Shown: positions 17,861 through 29,894, counted from the first letter of the stretch. The stretch: 64,000 bases of DNA from Intrasporangium flavum (GCF_001956915.1 NZ_MLJO01000012.1:1-64000), one strand, 5' to 3'. Notes: generated by a model from the letters alone, not told the origin. Numbers and translations: made by a program.

Positions 17861-19503
17861 GCACCCTCGCCGCACCCTCTCCTGCACCGGCGCGCGGGCG
17901 CGTCCGGTCGGCCGGCCTCACCGGCACGCCGTCGCTGCTGCGCCTCGCGGTGCGACGCGACCGGGTCCTCGTGCCCGTGAGCGCGGTCGCCCTCGCCGGC
18001 TTCGTCGCGATGTCGGCCGAGGCGACCTTCACGCTCTTCCCCGACCTCGCCTCGGCCCAGGAGTCGATGGCCCCGACGCTCGCCAACCCCGCGCTCGTCG
18101 CCATGTACGGCCCGATCTCGAGCCTCGGCATCGACTCCATCGCGACCTTCAAGTCGATCCTGCTCGGCGGCGTCTTCCTCGCCATGCTCGCCTACGTCGT
18201 CGTGCGGCGGCACACCCGAACCGAGGAGGAGGCCGGACGGCTCGAGCTGCTCGGGGCCGGCGTCGTCGGGCGCCGCGCCGCGCTCGGGGCCGCGGTGCTG
18301 CTCGGCACGGGCGCCGTCGTGCTGACCGTCGTACTCACGGTGCTCTGGTCGATCGCCGTCGGCCTCGACGCCGCCGGCTCGGTCGCGCTCGGGGTGTCCT
18401 GGCTCGTCATGGGGCTGTCGTGGGTGGGCGTCACGGCCGTCGCGGCCCAGCTGACCTCGAGCGCCCGCGGCACGGCGGGCTGGTCGCTCGGCGCGCTCGC
18501 CGTCGCGTTCCTCGTGCGCGCCGTCGGCGACACCGCAGCCGACGACAGCCCGGCACGGTTCCTGACGTGGCTCTCGCCGCTCGGCTGGGGCGTCAAGGTG
18601 TCGCCGTTCGGGGCGAACCGCTACTGGGTCGTCGTCCTCGGGCTGGTGCTCTACGCGGTCCTCGTGGCGGTGGCGTTCGCCCTGCTCGAGCGCCGCGACC
18701 TCGGCGCCGGCGTCCTGCCGAGCCGGGCCGGCCGCGAGCGCAGCGACATCCGGTCGGCGGCGGGACTGACGCTTCGGCTCGCCCGCGGGATGCTCGTGGG
18801 CTGGGTCGTCGCGTACGTCGTGCTCGGCGTCGTGCTCGGCTCCATCGCCGGGAGCATCACGAGCTTCGTCGACTCCCCCCAGGTCGAGGACATGCTGCGC
18901 GCCATGGGAGGCGACGCCGGCACGATCACCGACATCTACTTCGCGAGCGAGCTGCACTTCGCCGCCGTCGCCGCAGCCGCACTGGCGATCGCCGTCGTGA
19001 CCCGGATGCACACGGAGGAGACGACCACCCGCGCCGAGGCCCTGCTCGCGACCCCGGTGCGACGCACGACCTGGGCCGTCGGCCACCTCGCCCTCGCCGT
19101 CGTGGCGAGCGCCGGCGTCATGGTGGTCGGGGCGCTCGTCGCGGGCCTGGTCCACGGGTCGGCGGAGGGCGACGTCGGCGGCATCGTCGTGCGCCTCGTC
19201 GGGGCGGCGCTCTCGACCTTGCCGGCCGTGTGGGTGACGCTCGGGGTGGCGATGCTGCTCTACGGGCTGTGGCCCCGGTTCACGGGCCTGGCCTGGGCGG
19301 CGCTCATCACCTTCCTGCTGCTCGGCGAGTTCGGCGACCTGCTCGACCTGCCGGCCTGGCTCGTCGACCTGTCGCCGTTCGCGCACCTGCCCGCCCTGCC
19401 GGGCGGGTCGGTGCAGTGGCTGCCACTCGCCGTCCTCGCGCTCGTGGCCCTGGCCCTGGCGGTTCTGGGCGTCGGCGCGCTGCGACGTCGCGACCTCGGC
19501 TGA
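17857..19503 (+). CDS. ABC exporter permease (tetronasin-type)
   Basis: A 548-residue integral membrane protein with about twelve hydrophobic segments arranged as two similar halves, the second starting near residue 300. Each half carries an [15 protein letters not shown]- or [15 protein letters not shown]-type loop, the hallmark of the large fused permeases that work with one ATPase. ATGA overlap with the ATPase gene indicates coupling. By family, export of an ionophore-like or lipophilic compound is likely. Confidence 0.85.
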   Translation: MSTLAAPSPAPARGRVRSAGLTGTPSLLRLAVRRDRVLVPVSAVALAGFVAMSAEATFTLFPDLASAQESMAPTLANPALVAMYGPISSLGIDSIATFKSILLGGVFLAMLAYVVVRRHTRTEEEAGRLELLGAGVVGRRAALGAAVLLGTGAVVLTVVLTVLWSIAVGLDAAGSVALGVSWLVMGLSWVGVTAVAAQLTSSARGTAGWSLGALAVAFLVRAVGDTAADDSPARFLTWLSPLGWGVKVSPFGANRYWVVVLGLVLYAVLVAVAFALLERRDLGAGVLPSRAGRERSDIRSAAGLTLRLARGMLVGWVVAYVVLGVVLGSIAGSITSFVDSPQVEDMLRAMGGDAGTITDIYFASELHFAAVAAAALAIAVVTRMHTEETTTRAEALLATPVRRTTWAVGHLALAVVASAGVMVVGALVAGLVHGSAEGDVGGIVVRLVGAALSTLPAVWVTLGVAMLLYGLWPRFTGLAWAALITFLLLGEFGDLLDLPAWLVDLSPFAHLPALPGGSVQWLPLAVLALVALALAVLGVGALRRRDLG

Positions 19504-19565
19504 CCCCGGACGGCGCGGCCGGCGCGACCGCATCGCGCCGGTTCGGGCCCGGCGCCGCGCATCGG

Positions 19566-19571
19566 TACCGT
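19566..19571 (+). promoter_or_regulatory. -10 box of manC (leaderless mRNA)
   Basis: TACCGT ends 7 nt before ATG 19579. Confidence 0.45.
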
Positions 19572-19578
19572 GTCCCCC

Positions 19579-20667
19579 ATGTCTGCGATCCCCGGCTTCT
19601 GGGCCGTCATCCCCGCCGGCGGGTCCGGCACGCGGCTCTGGCCGATCTCGCGCCGCCAGTCCCCCAAGTTCCTCCACGACCTCACCGGCTCCGGGCAGTC
19701 CCTGCTGCGCGCGACGTGGGACCGGCTCGAGCCGCTCGTCGGCGACCAGATGCTCGTGGTCACCGGCGTCGCGCACGAGGACGCCGTCCGCGCGCAGCTG
19801 CCCATGCTCGGGCACGACGCCGTCGTCGGCGAGCCGTCTCCCCGCGACTCGATGCCGGCCATCGGGCTCGCCGCGGCGATGCTCGAGCGACGCGACCCGG
19901 AGGCCGTGCTCGGGTCGTTCGCGGCCGACCACGTCATCCGCGACACCGCGGCGTTCGAGGGCGCGGTGCGCGAGGCCGTCGCCGTCGCGCGCCAGGGCGA
20001 CCTCGTGACCATCGGCATCGAACCGACCCACCCGTCAACGGGATTCGGCTACATCCGCCTCGGTGAGCCCCTCACGGTCGAGGGCGCGCCGAGCGCCCAC
20101 CGCGTCGACGAGTTCGTCGAGAAGCCCGATGCCGACACCGCACGGCGCTACCTCGACACGGGCGAGTACCGCTGGAACGCAGGCATGTTCGTCGTCGGCG
20201 CCACGACGCTGCTCGAGCTGCTGGCCGAGAACCACGCCGACATGGTCGACCACCTGCGCACCATCGCGGCCGACCCCCGCCGGATGCGCGACCTGTGGCC
20301 CGCCCTCCAGAAGATCGCCATCGACCACGCCGTCGCCGAGCCGGCCGCGGCGGCCGGTCGCGTCGCCGTCGTGCCCGCGGCCCTGGGCTGGGACGACGTC
20401 GGCGACTTCGCCGCCCTGACCCAGCTCGTCACCTCGTCGAGCGACGTGCCGGGGATCACGGCGATCGGCCCGGCCGACGACATCCTCAGCATCGACTCCA
20501 CGGCCACGGTCGCCACCGGCGGCCGGCTCGTCGCCCTCATCGGCGTCGACGACCTCGTCGTCGTCGACACCCAGGACGCCCTGCTCATCACGCGACCCGA
20601 GCGGGCCCAGGACGTCAAGAAGATCGTCGAGGAGCTCACGGCCAGAGGGCGCACCGACCTCACCTGA
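19579..20667 (+). CDS. manC: Mannose-1-phosphate guanylyltransferase
   Basis: Makes GDP-mannose from mannose 1-phosphate and GTP. The 362-residue protein has the nucleotide-binding PAGGSGTRLWP (12-22), the sugar-binding EKP (FVEKPDAD) and the WNAGMF block. It lacks the C-terminal phosphomannose isomerase domain of bifunctional enzymes. ATG 19579 is preferred to an in-frame GTG 9 nt earlier because of the -10 box spacing. It stands alone on the plus strand; GDP-mannose could serve the mannosyltransferase-like protein at 22683 and sugars of the right-hand polysaccharide locus. Confidence 0.92.
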   Translation: MSAIPGFWAVIPAGGSGTRLWPISRRQSPKFLHDLTGSGQSLLRATWDRLEPLVGDQMLVVTGVAHEDAVRAQLPMLGHDAVVGEPSPRDSMPAIGLAAAMLERRDPEAVLGSFAADHVIRDTAAFEGAVREAVAVARQGDLVTIGIEPTHPSTGFGYIRLGEPLTVEGAPSAHRVDEFVEKPDADTARRYLDTGEYRWNAGMFVVGATTLLELLAENHADMVDHLRTIAADPRRMRDLWPALQKIAIDHAVAEPAAAAGRVAVVPAALGWDDVGDFAALTQLVTSSSDVPGITAIGPADDILSIDSTATVATGGRLVALIGVDDLVVVDTQDALLITRPERAQDVKKIVEELTARGRTDLT

Positions 20668-20758
20668 CCGACCGCCCCGCTCGCCAGGCGCTCCCACGCG
20701 TGCACCGCGTCCGTCGAAACCGGCCACCCGGGTGGCCGGGCGGCGCGACAGTGGTGGC

Positions 20759-21562
20759 ATGACCTCGATGCTGCCCGAGCAGGGCGAGTACCTGACGACC
20801 GGTTGGGAGCGCGACCTCGACCCTGCCGACTCCCTCGTGCGGCAGGGCGTCGACGCGCACGTCTCGTGGGCGCGGGCCCTGACCACGGCCGCACGCGGTC
20901 GCTTCGTCGAGGCCGACGCCTTCTGCGCGGGCTTCGGTGGCGGCGCGTCCGCCCTGCTCAACTGGGCGATCGTCACCCGGCCGCCGGAGCGGTGGGGCGC
21001 GGTCGCGGAGGCGATCGTCGAGGCCTACGGACCGGACGCGTCCGCCGTCGTCGTCAGCCCGTTCCCGACGCCCGACCTCAGCCCCTACGGCCTCGGGCTC
21101 GTCGGCCACCCGCCCTTCATGCTGCGGCCGACGTCGACGGTGACCGAGGCGCCGCGGACGACCGTCGAGGTGCGCGAGGCGCTCGACCGGGATGCACTCA
21201 TGGCCGCGGAACGCGTTCTCGTGGAGGGCTATCCGATGCCCGACATGGCCGACCTGCCGCCCGGTGACTTCTACCGGCCCGACGTGGTGGACGGCACGAC
21301 GCGCGTCTTCGTCGGGTACGCCGACGGCGAGGCCGTGGCCACCGCCGCGGCGCACTCGGCAGCGGGGCTCACCGTCGTGGAGAACGTCGCCGTCCTGGGC
21401 TCCGCGCGGGGCCGCGGCGCGGGAGCCGCCCTGACCTGGGCCGCGACGACCGCGTGGCCCGAGCAGCCGGCCGTCCTCATCGCCAGCGACGACGGCCAGC
21501 CGGTCTACGAGCGGCTCGGCTACCTCCGCGTCGTGCGGTGGACCTGCTGGGTCAAGCCGTAG
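20759..21562 (+). CDS. GNAT-family N-acetyltransferase
   Basis: A 267-residue protein with a C-terminal GNAT fold: VVENVAVLGSARGRGAGAAL (about 203-222) is the acetyl-CoA-binding beta4/motif A region, and PVYERLGYLRV is the terminal strand. The first 135 residues form a second, GNAT-like half of weaker conservation, suggesting a tandem-GNAT arrangement. GACAGT 6 nt before the ATG may be a -10 box. The 3' end overlaps the convergent SDR gene by 11 bp. The substrate is unknown. Confidence 0.75.
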   Translation: MTSMLPEQGEYLTTGWERDLDPADSLVRQGVDAHVSWARALTTAARGRFVEADAFCAGFGGGASALLNWAIVTRPPERWGAVAEAIVEAYGPDASAVVVSPFPTPDLSPYGLGLVGHPPFMLRPTSTVTEAPRTTVEVREALDRDALMAAERVLVEGYPMPDMADLPPGDFYRPDVVDGTTRVFVGYADGEAVATAAAHSAAGLTVVENVAVLGSARGRGAGAALTWAATTAWPEQPAVLIASDDGQPVYERLGYLRVVRWTCWVKP

Positions 21563-22529
21563 GGCCGGGCACGCCCGTCTCGTCGCGGACGAAGCGCCAG
21601 AACCGCGCCACCTCGTCGCCGGACTCGACGCCAACGGGCGCGTAGTGCGTGGGCCGCCGTCGCCGGTCGTGCCAGAAGCCACCGGTGCCGGTCGGGTCGC
21701 CGGTGGCCGTGAGCCACACCGCGGTGTCGGCCCCGGAGTCGGCATCGCGCAGCAGCGGGCCGGTCAGGGCGGCGAAGCGGGGCAGCGAGTCGGTGACGCC
21801 CGGGGTGTCGGCCCAGCCGGGGTGCATCGCGTTGACCCGGATGTCGGCGGCCGCGAGGTCACGGGCCCACAGCTCGGTGAGGATCAGCTGCATCCGCTTG
21901 GTGCGCGCGTAGGCCGTGACGCCGGAGTAGCCGCCCGACGCGCTCGCGTGCCACTCGGGGTCGTCGGCGTCGAGGCGCTGGCCGTAGGCCCCGCCGGAGG
22001 TCACGACGACGACGCGTCCACCGGCGAGGGCGTCGCGCAGCCCGTAGGTCAGCACGTGCGGGCCGAGGACGTGGGTGGCGAGCGAGAGCTCGTGCCCTTC
22101 CGGCGTCGTCGTGCGGTGCTGCGGCATGACGCCTGCGTTGTGGATGACCGCGTGCAGCCGCGGGACGCGTGCGGCGAGGTCGCGGGCGAAGGCCGCCGTG
22201 GCGGCGAGGTCGCTGACGTCGGCGACGGCCGGCTCGACCTGCGCACCGGGCACGTCGGCCTCGAGCCGGCGACGCGCGTCGTCGAGCCGCTGCTCGTCGC
22301 GGCCTGTCACGTGGACGACCGCCCCGAGGCGGAGCAGCCCACGGGCCGTGGCGAGCCCGAGCCCGCCGCTGCCACCGGTGACGAGGACGTGCCGGCCCAC
22401 GAGCGCGCCCGGCACGGGGTCCTCGGGCCACCAGGCCCGCCTCACCGCGGGACCGATGCGGGTGTAGCCGAGCACCAGGGACTTGTCCATGAGCCAGTCG
22501 AGCGCGGCCGCCGCGTCGTGGAGCACCAT
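21552..22529 (-). CDS. SDR-family oxidoreductase (DHRS12-like)
   Basis: A 325-residue short-chain dehydrogenase with an N-terminal extension of about 45 residues before the Rossmann motif TGGSGGLG (51-58). The NAG strand motif (HNAGVMP) and the catalytic YxxxK (YARTK) are present, as is the N-terminal Arg (GRDEQ) that favours NADPH. Length and the extension resemble the DHRS12 group. The substrate is unknown. A -10 box lies 6 nt before the ATG. Confidence 0.85.
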   Translation of the reverse strand: MVLHDAAAALDWLMDKSLVLGYTRIGPAVRRAWWPEDPVPGALVGRHVLVTGGSGGLGLATARGLLRLGAVVHVTGRDEQRLDDARRRLEADVPGAQVEPAVADVSDLAATAAFARDLAARVPRLHAVIHNAGVMPQHRTTTPEGHELSLATHVLGPHVLTYGLRDALAGGRVVVVTSGGAYGQRLDADDPEWHASASGGYSGVTAYARTKRMQLILTELWARDLAAADIRVNAMHPGWADTPGVTDSLPRFAALTGPLLRDADSGADTAVWLTATGDPTGTGGFWHDRRRRPTHYAPVGVESGDEVARFWRFVRDETGVPGPTA

Positions 22530-22535
22530 GCCGCC

Positions 22536-22541
22536 ACCCTA
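22536..22541 (-). promoter_or_regulatory. -10 box of the SDR gene (leaderless mRNA)
   Basis: TAGGGT on the minus strand ends 6 nt before ATG 22529. Confidence 0.55.
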
Positions 22542-22682
22542 GGTCGCCGCCCACGGCGCCACGAGGGCAGCGGCCCGAGGAGAGTAGACGCAGGCCGCCG
22601 GCACGAGGTCGTCACCGAGCCGTCACCCGACCCACCCCGCAGCGTCGCCCGCGGACCGGGTCGCCACCGCCACGGTGGTCCC

Positions 22683-23882
22683 GTGCGCGTCGCCATCGTC
22701 ACGGAGTCGTTCCTGCCGACGGTCAACGGGGTCACGACGAGCGTCTGCCGGGTCGTCGAGCAGCTGACCGACCGCGGCCACGACGTCCGGGTCGTCGCCC
22801 CGCGGTGCCGGGACGGCGGGCCCGAGGTGTTCCACGGCGCGCGCGTCCACCGGGTCGCCTCCGTGGCGGTCCGCAGCTTCGACGTCGGGCTGCCGACGCG
22901 CGAGGTCGAGCGGGTGCTGCGCGGCTTCGCTCCCGACGTCGTCCACGTCGCGAGCCCCTTCGCGGTGGGCGCCGCCGGCCTCGCCGCAGCCCGCCGCCTC
23001 GCCCTGCCGACCATCGCGGTGTACCAGACCGACATGGCGGCCTACGTGCGACGGCACACGCCGGGCCCTGCCGGCGCCGCAGCCGCCGCGACGACGTGGC
23101 GCTGGATCCGACGCGTCCACGCCTCGGCCGACCTGACGCTCGCCCCCTCGAGCGCGGCACTCGCCGACCTCGAGGCCCACGGCGTCGAGCGGACCGCCCT
23201 CTGGGGCCGCGGCGTCGACGCGTCGCTGCACAATCCCGCGTGGCGGATCGACGCGCTGACGCGGGCCCTGCGTCGCGAGCTCGCCCCCGGGGGCGAACGG
23301 CTCGTCGGCTACGTCGGGCGACTTGCTCCCGAGAAGGAGGTCGAGCGCCTCGCCGAGCTCGCCGGCCTCCCGGGCACCCGGCTGGTCGTCGTGGGCGACG
23401 GCCCCTCGCGCGAGTCGCTGGGAGAGGTCCTCGGCGAGGCCGTGGCCCGCGCCGCCGTCGGCCGCCCGGACGCGCCGCTGCCGCCCGCGTTCCTCGGCGA
23501 GCGGCACGGGGACGACCTCGCCCGCGCCTACGCGGCCCTCGACGTCTTCGTGCACACCGGCACGTCGGAGACCTTCGGCCAGACCATCCAGGAGGCCGGC
23601 GCCACGGGCCTGCCCGTCGTCGCGCCGCGGGCCGGCGGTCCCGTCGACCTCGTCACCGACGGCGTCGACGGCCACCTCTTCGACCCGGAGGCCCCGGGAG
23701 CCCTACGGGCCCACGTGGAGCGGGTGCTCGACGACCCCGGCCACGCGCACGCGCTCGGGCGCCGGGCCCACGAGCGGGTCCGCGGTCGCTCGTGGTCGGC
23801 GGTCGTCGACCAACTCGTCGAGCACTACGCGACGGCCGCGGCCACCGCGGCACGACGTGCCGCCCGGCGCGTGGCGGCCTGA
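22683..23882 (+). CDS. GT4 glycosyltransferase, probable alpha-mannosyltransferase (MgtA/PimB-like)
   Basis: A 399-residue GT-B enzyme. The start VRVAIVTESFLPTVNGVTTS is typical of actinobacterial GDP-mannose-dependent mannosyltransferases acting on lipid carriers. The C-terminal donor site is ETFGQTIQEAGATGLPVVAP, with the ExxxxxxxE motif. It lies 2 kb from manC, which makes its donor. No ribosome site is evident before the GTG; a hairpin CCACCG-CCA-CGGTGG (22664-22678) ends 4 nt upstream and could affect initiation. The C terminus is Ala/Arg-rich. Confidence 0.82.
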   Translation: MRVAIVTESFLPTVNGVTTSVCRVVEQLTDRGHDVRVVAPRCRDGGPEVFHGARVHRVASVAVRSFDVGLPTREVERVLRGFAPDVVHVASPFAVGAAGLAAARRLALPTIAVYQTDMAAYVRRHTPGPAGAAAAATTWRWIRRVHASADLTLAPSSAALADLEAHGVERTALWGRGVDASLHNPAWRIDALTRALRRELAPGGERLVGYVGRLAPEKEVERLAELAGLPGTRLVVVGDGPSRESLGEVLGEAVARAAVGRPDAPLPPAFLGERHGDDLARAYAALDVFVHTGTSETFGQTIQEAGATGLPVVAPRAGGPVDLVTDGVDGHLFDPEAPGALRAHVERVLDDPGHAHALGRRAHERVRGRSWSAVVDQLVEHYATAAATAARRAARRVAA

Positions 23883-24009
23883 TGCCGGGGTGCGGGGCCG
23901 CGCCTGACGCGTCGAGGGTTCGTGGCCGGTCCGTGACCGCGGCGCTGTTGGAATGGTCACAGTGCGCGCTACCCGGGGGTACGGCGTCGGAGCACGGAAT
24001 CCGCGGCGG

Positions 24010-24015
24010 TAGGGT
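24010..24015 (+). promoter_or_regulatory. -10 box of the sdhCAB operon (leaderless mRNA)
   Basis: TAGGGT ends 6 nt before GTG 24022; no good -35 is seen. Confidence 0.5.
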
Positions 24016-24021
24016 GCGCGG

Positions 24022-24747
24022 GTGGCCACCAACACTCTCCCATCGACGGGATCCCAGAGACCTGCGTCGGCTCGCCGCACCACGGTGTTCATGAAGTTCC
24101 TCATGGCCGTGTCGGGCGCGCTCTTCGTCTTCTACGTGCTCCTGCACATGTACGGGAACCTCAAGATCTTCGGCGGTGTCGAGGCGTTCGACGAGTACGC
24201 GCTCCACCTCCGCACCCTGCTGACGCCGATCCTGCCCTTCGGCGGGTTCCTCTGGCTCTTCCGTGCCCTGCTCGTCGTCGCGCTCGTCGCGCACGCCTAC
24301 TCGGCCTTCCACCTGTGGAGCCGCGCCAACGGCGCCCGGACGAACCGCTACGTCGCCAAGGAGGCCGCCCGCGCGACGGTCAAGAGCAAGATGATGCGCT
24401 GGGGCGGCGTCGCGCTGCTCCTCTTCCTCGTGTGGCACCTGCTGCAGTTCACGATCCTCAAGTTCAACGTCGGCCCCGACGCCGTGGCCGGCGACAGCGC
24501 CGGCCAGCTCGTCATCTCGAGCTTCCAGGTGTGGTGGGTCGTGCTCATCTACCTCCTCGCGCTCGTCGCCCTCGGGATGCACCTGTGGCACGGCGTCTGG
24601 AGCGCCACGCAGACCCTCGGCTGGGCCTCGACGGCCCGGGCCCGCCGCAACGCCAAGGCCACCGCGACGGTCATCGCCCTCGTCACGGCCGTCGGGTTCG
24701 CGCTGCCGCCGCTCGCCATCCTGTTCGGAATCGTCAAGGGGAACTGA
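24022..24747 (+). CDS. sdhC: Succinate dehydrogenase cytochrome b subunit
   Basis: Membrane anchor of succinate:menaquinone oxidoreductase. The 241-residue protein has five hydrophobic helices in one chain and conserved histidines in LLHMYGN, VAHAYSAFHL, VWHLLQF and GMHLWHGVW, as in the di-heme B-type (Wolinella/Bacillus-like) subunit. No separate sdhD follows, which agrees with this type. The GTG start is 6 nt after a -10 box. It ends 3 nt before sdhA. Confidence 0.93.
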   Translation: MATNTLPSTGSQRPASARRTTVFMKFLMAVSGALFVFYVLLHMYGNLKIFGGVEAFDEYALHLRTLLTPILPFGGFLWLFRALLVVALVAHAYSAFHLWSRANGARTNRYVAKEAARATVKSKMMRWGGVALLLFLVWHLLQFTILKFNVGPDAVAGDSAGQLVISSFQVWWVVLIYLLALVALGMHLWHGVWSATQTLGWASTARARRNAKATATVIALVTAVGFALPPLAILFGIVKGN

Positions 24748-24750
24748 TCC

Positions 24751-26792
<2,042 letters not shown>

Positions 26793-26796
<4 letters not shown>

Positions 26797-27551
26797 GCGG
26801 CAACGGCATGAACCTCACCCTGAAGATCTGGCGCCAGGCCGGCCCGAAGACCAAGGGCGAGATGGTGACCTACCCCGTCACCGACATCTCCCCCGACATG
26901 TCCTTCCTCGAGATGCTCGACGTGCTCAACGAGCAGCTCAACGCCCGCGGCGAGGAGCCGATCGCCTTCGACTCCGACTGTCGCGAGGGCATCTGCGGCA
27001 TGTGCGGCCTCATGATCTCGGGCAAGGCGCACGGCCCCGAGGTGACGACGACGTGCCAGCTGCACATGCGCAGCTTCTCCGACGGCGACGTCATCACCGT
27101 CGAGCCGTGGCGCGCCGACGCGTTCCCGGTCATCAAGGACCTCGTGGTCGACCGCAGCAGCTTCGACCGGATCATCCAGGCCGGCGGCTTCATCAGCGCC
27201 AACACCGGCTCGGCCCCCGAGGCCCACTCGGTGCCGGTGCCCAAGCCGGCCGCGGACCGCTCGTTCATGGCGGCGGCGTGCATCGGCTGCGGCGCCTGCG
27301 TCGCGGCCTGCCCCAACGCGTCGGGTATGCTCTTCATGGGTGCCAAGATCACCCACCTCGGCGAGCTGCCGCAGGGCCAGCCGGAGCGCGAGGCCCGCGT
27401 CGTCGACATGGTGAGCCAGCACGACGCCGAGGGCTTCGGTGGGTGCACCAACATCGGTGAGTGCGCCTCGGCGTGCCCGAAGGAGATCCCGATGGACGTC
27501 ATCAACCAGCTCAACCAGGACCTGCGCCGCGCCCTGTCGCACGGACGCTGA
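26793..27551 (+). CDS. sdhB: Succinate dehydrogenase iron-sulfur subunit
   Basis: Passes electrons from SdhA to the heme/quinone site. Cysteine groups for three clusters are seen in order: [10 protein letters not shown] with a downstream Cys ([2Fe-2S]), [12 protein letters not shown] ([4Fe-4S]) and [16 protein letters not shown] ([3Fe-4S]). The GTG start overlaps the sdhA stop (GTGA); ATG 26808, five codons later, is an alternative. The product has 252 residues. A strong terminator follows 50 nt after the stop. Confidence 0.95.
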
Positions 27552-27600
27552 CCCGGTCTCCGGACGCGTCCCGACGCGTCCGCGCCACGCCTCACCGACG

Positions 27601-27632
27601 ACCCGCCCCGGAGCACCGGGGCGGGTTAGTCT
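27601..27632 (+). terminator. Rho-independent terminator of sdhCAB
   Basis: An 11-bp perfect stem (ACCCGCCCCGG/CCGGGGCGGGT) with the loop AGCA is followed by TAGTCTTT. It lies between sdhB and the carboxypeptidase gene; the T-rich tail could also hold that gene's -10 region. Confidence 0.85.
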
Positions 27633-27641
27633 TTCCCGGCC

Positions 27642-29111
27642 ATGACCACCGCCACGCCGACCCGCCGCAGCCGTCGCGCCCGCCCGGCCCGCCCGGCCCG
27701 TCGCCGCACCGCCGCCCGAGCCGTGGCCTCCGGCGTCGTCGCCGCGTTCGCCGCCTCCCTCGCCGTCGCGACGGGCGGCGCCGGCCCGGCAACCGCCGCG
27801 ACCCCCGCGAGCCCGCAGCACCTCGGTGCCCTCACCTGCCGACCGTGGCAGACGCCGGTGACCGTGCCGCCCGGCACGGTCCTGACGCCGCGCGTCTTCC
27901 CCACCGCCGAGCGCCCGGCGCCCCCGCGCCCGTCGGCGACGAAGCCGGTCGCCAAGCCGGCGCCGCGCCCGCGCGTCGTGTGCCGCAACGCCGCCCCGAC
28001 GCCGTTCGAGCAGCCCGCCTGGGACCCCGACTCCGTCGTCGGCGGTGCGCGACTCGCCTCGCCCGGCGTCGTCGTCGACGCCGAGCCGGGCACGCCCCTG
28101 CCGCCCGCCGTCTACGACGTGTCCTACGTCGTCGCCGACCTCTCCTCCGGTGAGGTGCTCGCGGCGAAGTCGGCGCACGCGTGGCTGCGGCCCGCGAGCA
28201 CCCTCAAGACCCTCACCGCCCTGACCCTGCTGCCGCTGCTCGACCCGCACCGGGTCGTCGTCGCCTCGAAGGACGCGCAGGCCGCGGCCGGCTCGCGCGT
28301 CGGGATCCTCGCCGGCAACCGCTACCCCGTCGCCAGCCTCGTCGACGCGATGCTCATGTTCTCGGCCAACGACGCCGTGTACGCCCTCGCCGACGCGGCC
28401 GGCGGCTACGACCACACGGTCGAGCTGATGAACGCGCGCGCCCAGGAGGTCGGCGCCTTCGACACGCTCGTCGTCGACCCGAGCGGCCTCGACGACGGCG
28501 ACCAGCGCTCGAGCGCCTACGACCTCGCCGTCATCGCCCGCGACGCGATGCGCCTGCCCGAGTTCCGGGCCGCCGTCGTCAAGCGCGACGCCGTCTTCCC
28601 CGGCGGCCGCGACGCGACGGGCAAGGTCTGGAAGCCGTTCCACGTCTACAACATCAACGACTTCCTGCGGCACTACCCCGGCGCCATCGGCGTCAAGCCG
28701 GGGCGCACCGACCGGGCCCAGCACACCTTCATCGGGGCGGCCACCCGCGGCGGTCGCACGCTCCTCGTCGCGCAGATGGGCAGCGTGACCGGCTCGTGGA
28801 AGCCGACCGCAGCACTGCTCGACTGGGGGTTCGCCAACGCCGACCGGGTGCGGCCCGTCGGGCGCCTCGTCGAGCCGGGTGAGGCCGCACCGCCGGTGGC
28901 CGCGCCCGCCCTGACGCCGCTTCCGTCGGCCGGAGCGGCCGACGCGACGCCGGGGGCCGGTGGCACGGGCACGCCTGCACCGGTGGCCTCGGCCCCGGTC
29001 GCGGCGAGCGACCCGGGGTCGCTCGCGGTGCTCGCCGGCGTCGGCCTGCTCGTCACGGCAGGCGTCGTGGGCATCGGCGTCGCCGTCCGGCGCCGCCGCG
29101 CCCGCCTGTGA
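27642..29111 (+). CDS. D-alanyl-D-alanine carboxypeptidase (peptidase S11)
   Basis: Trims pentapeptide stems of peptidoglycan outside the membrane. The 489-residue protein has an Arg-rich N terminus and signal segment (about 27-53), a Pro/Ala-rich linker, and the S11 domain with STLK (Ser186, Lys189) and SAN (241-243). The third motif reads KPG (352-354) instead of KTG. The C terminus has an Ala/Pro/Gly linker and a membrane helix followed by RRRRAR, so the enzyme is anchored. It lies directly after the sdh terminator. Confidence 0.85.
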   Translation: MTTATPTRRSRRARPARPARRRTAARAVASGVVAAFAASLAVATGGAGPATAATPASPQHLGALTCRPWQTPVTVPPGTVLTPRVFPTAERPAPPRPSATKPVAKPAPRPRVVCRNAAPTPFEQPAWDPDSVVGGARLASPGVVVDAEPGTPLPPAVYDVSYVVADLSSGEVLAAKSAHAWLRPASTLKTLTALTLLPLLDPHRVVVASKDAQAAAGSRVGILAGNRYPVASLVDAMLMFSANDAVYALADAAGGYDHTVELMNARAQEVGAFDTLVVDPSGLDDGDQRSSAYDLAVIARDAMRLPEFRAAVVKRDAVFPGGRDATGKVWKPFHVYNINDFLRHYPGAIGVKPGRTDRAQHTFIGAATRGGRTLLVAQMGSVTGSWKPTAALLDWGFANADRVRPVGRLVEPGEAAPPVAAPALTPLPSAGAADATPGAGGTGTPAPVASAPVAASDPGSLAVLAGVGLLVTAGVVGIGVAVRRRRARL

Positions 29112-29175
29112 CCGTGTGACGCGTGGGTCTCCGGGCTCACTCGACGAGAAGGGGTGGGCGTCGCGCGCGCGTCGG

Positions 29176-29850
29176 TCAGGGGCGTCGGGGGCGCGCCACG
29201 ACGACGAAGTGCACGAACGCCATGTCGCCGAAGGGGATCGGCACGACACGGGCGGCAGCGCGCAGCAGCGCCGAGTCGCTCGCGGCCCAGCGCCGGCCCA
29301 TCGTGTTGGCGCCCTCGCACGAGAGCACGTCGTAACCGCAGTCCCGGAACATCTCGACCATCGTGGCGCGGGTGAAGAACCGCAGGTGGGTGCGGTCGAG
29401 GGTGCCCTGGTCGACGTAGTCCCAGCGGCCGCGGAGCAGCTTGAGCACGACGGGTGCGTACTGGATGCTCGGGATCGCCGCGACCACGACCCCGGAGTCG
29501 GTCAGCAGGGGCGGCACCTGGCGCAGCACCGACCACGGGTCGACGAGGTGCTCGAGGACGTCGTTGAAGAAGACGGCGTCGAAGCGCTCGGTGCGGCCCT
29601 CGAGCGCGTCGGGGAAGTAGCCCTCGACGACCTCGTCGAAGCCGTGCCCCTCACGGGCGGCCGCCGCCTGCGAGGGCACCGCCTCGATGCCGACGACGCG
29701 CGCGTCCGGGCCGAGGACGCGTCGCAATGTCACGCCGAAACCGCCTGCGCCACAACCGACGTCGAGCACCGTGCGCGCCCCCGGAGGGACGAACGGCGCG
29801 ACGTCGAGGCGTGCGTTGTCGACGTAGACGTCCTGCTGAGGCGGTTGCAC
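29176..29850 (-). CDS. Class I SAM-dependent methyltransferase
   Basis: A 224-residue Rossmann-fold methyltransferase with motif I VLDVGCGAGGFG (about 28-39), the acidic GIEAVP strand end, and NDVLEHLVDPW in the place of motif IV, the pattern of Methyltransf_11/23 proteins often found with glycosylation genes. The GTG start has AGGGGAGAG about 9 nt upstream. No substrate can be assigned. Confidence 0.85.
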   Translation of the reverse strand: MQPPQQDVYVDNARLDVAPFVPPGARTVLDVGCGAGGFGVTLRRVLGPDARVVGIEAVPSQAAAAREGHGFDEVVEGYFPDALEGRTERFDAVFFNDVLEHLVDPWSVLRQVPPLLTDSGVVVAAIPSIQYAPVVLKLLRGRWDYVDQGTLDRTHLRFFTRATMVEMFRDCGYDVLSCEGANTMGRRWAASDSALLRAAARVVPIPFGDMAFVHFVVVARPRRP

Positions 29851-29894
29851 GGTCGGTCACTCTCCCCTGGTGAGGCCGTCCCCGGACGTCCGGG

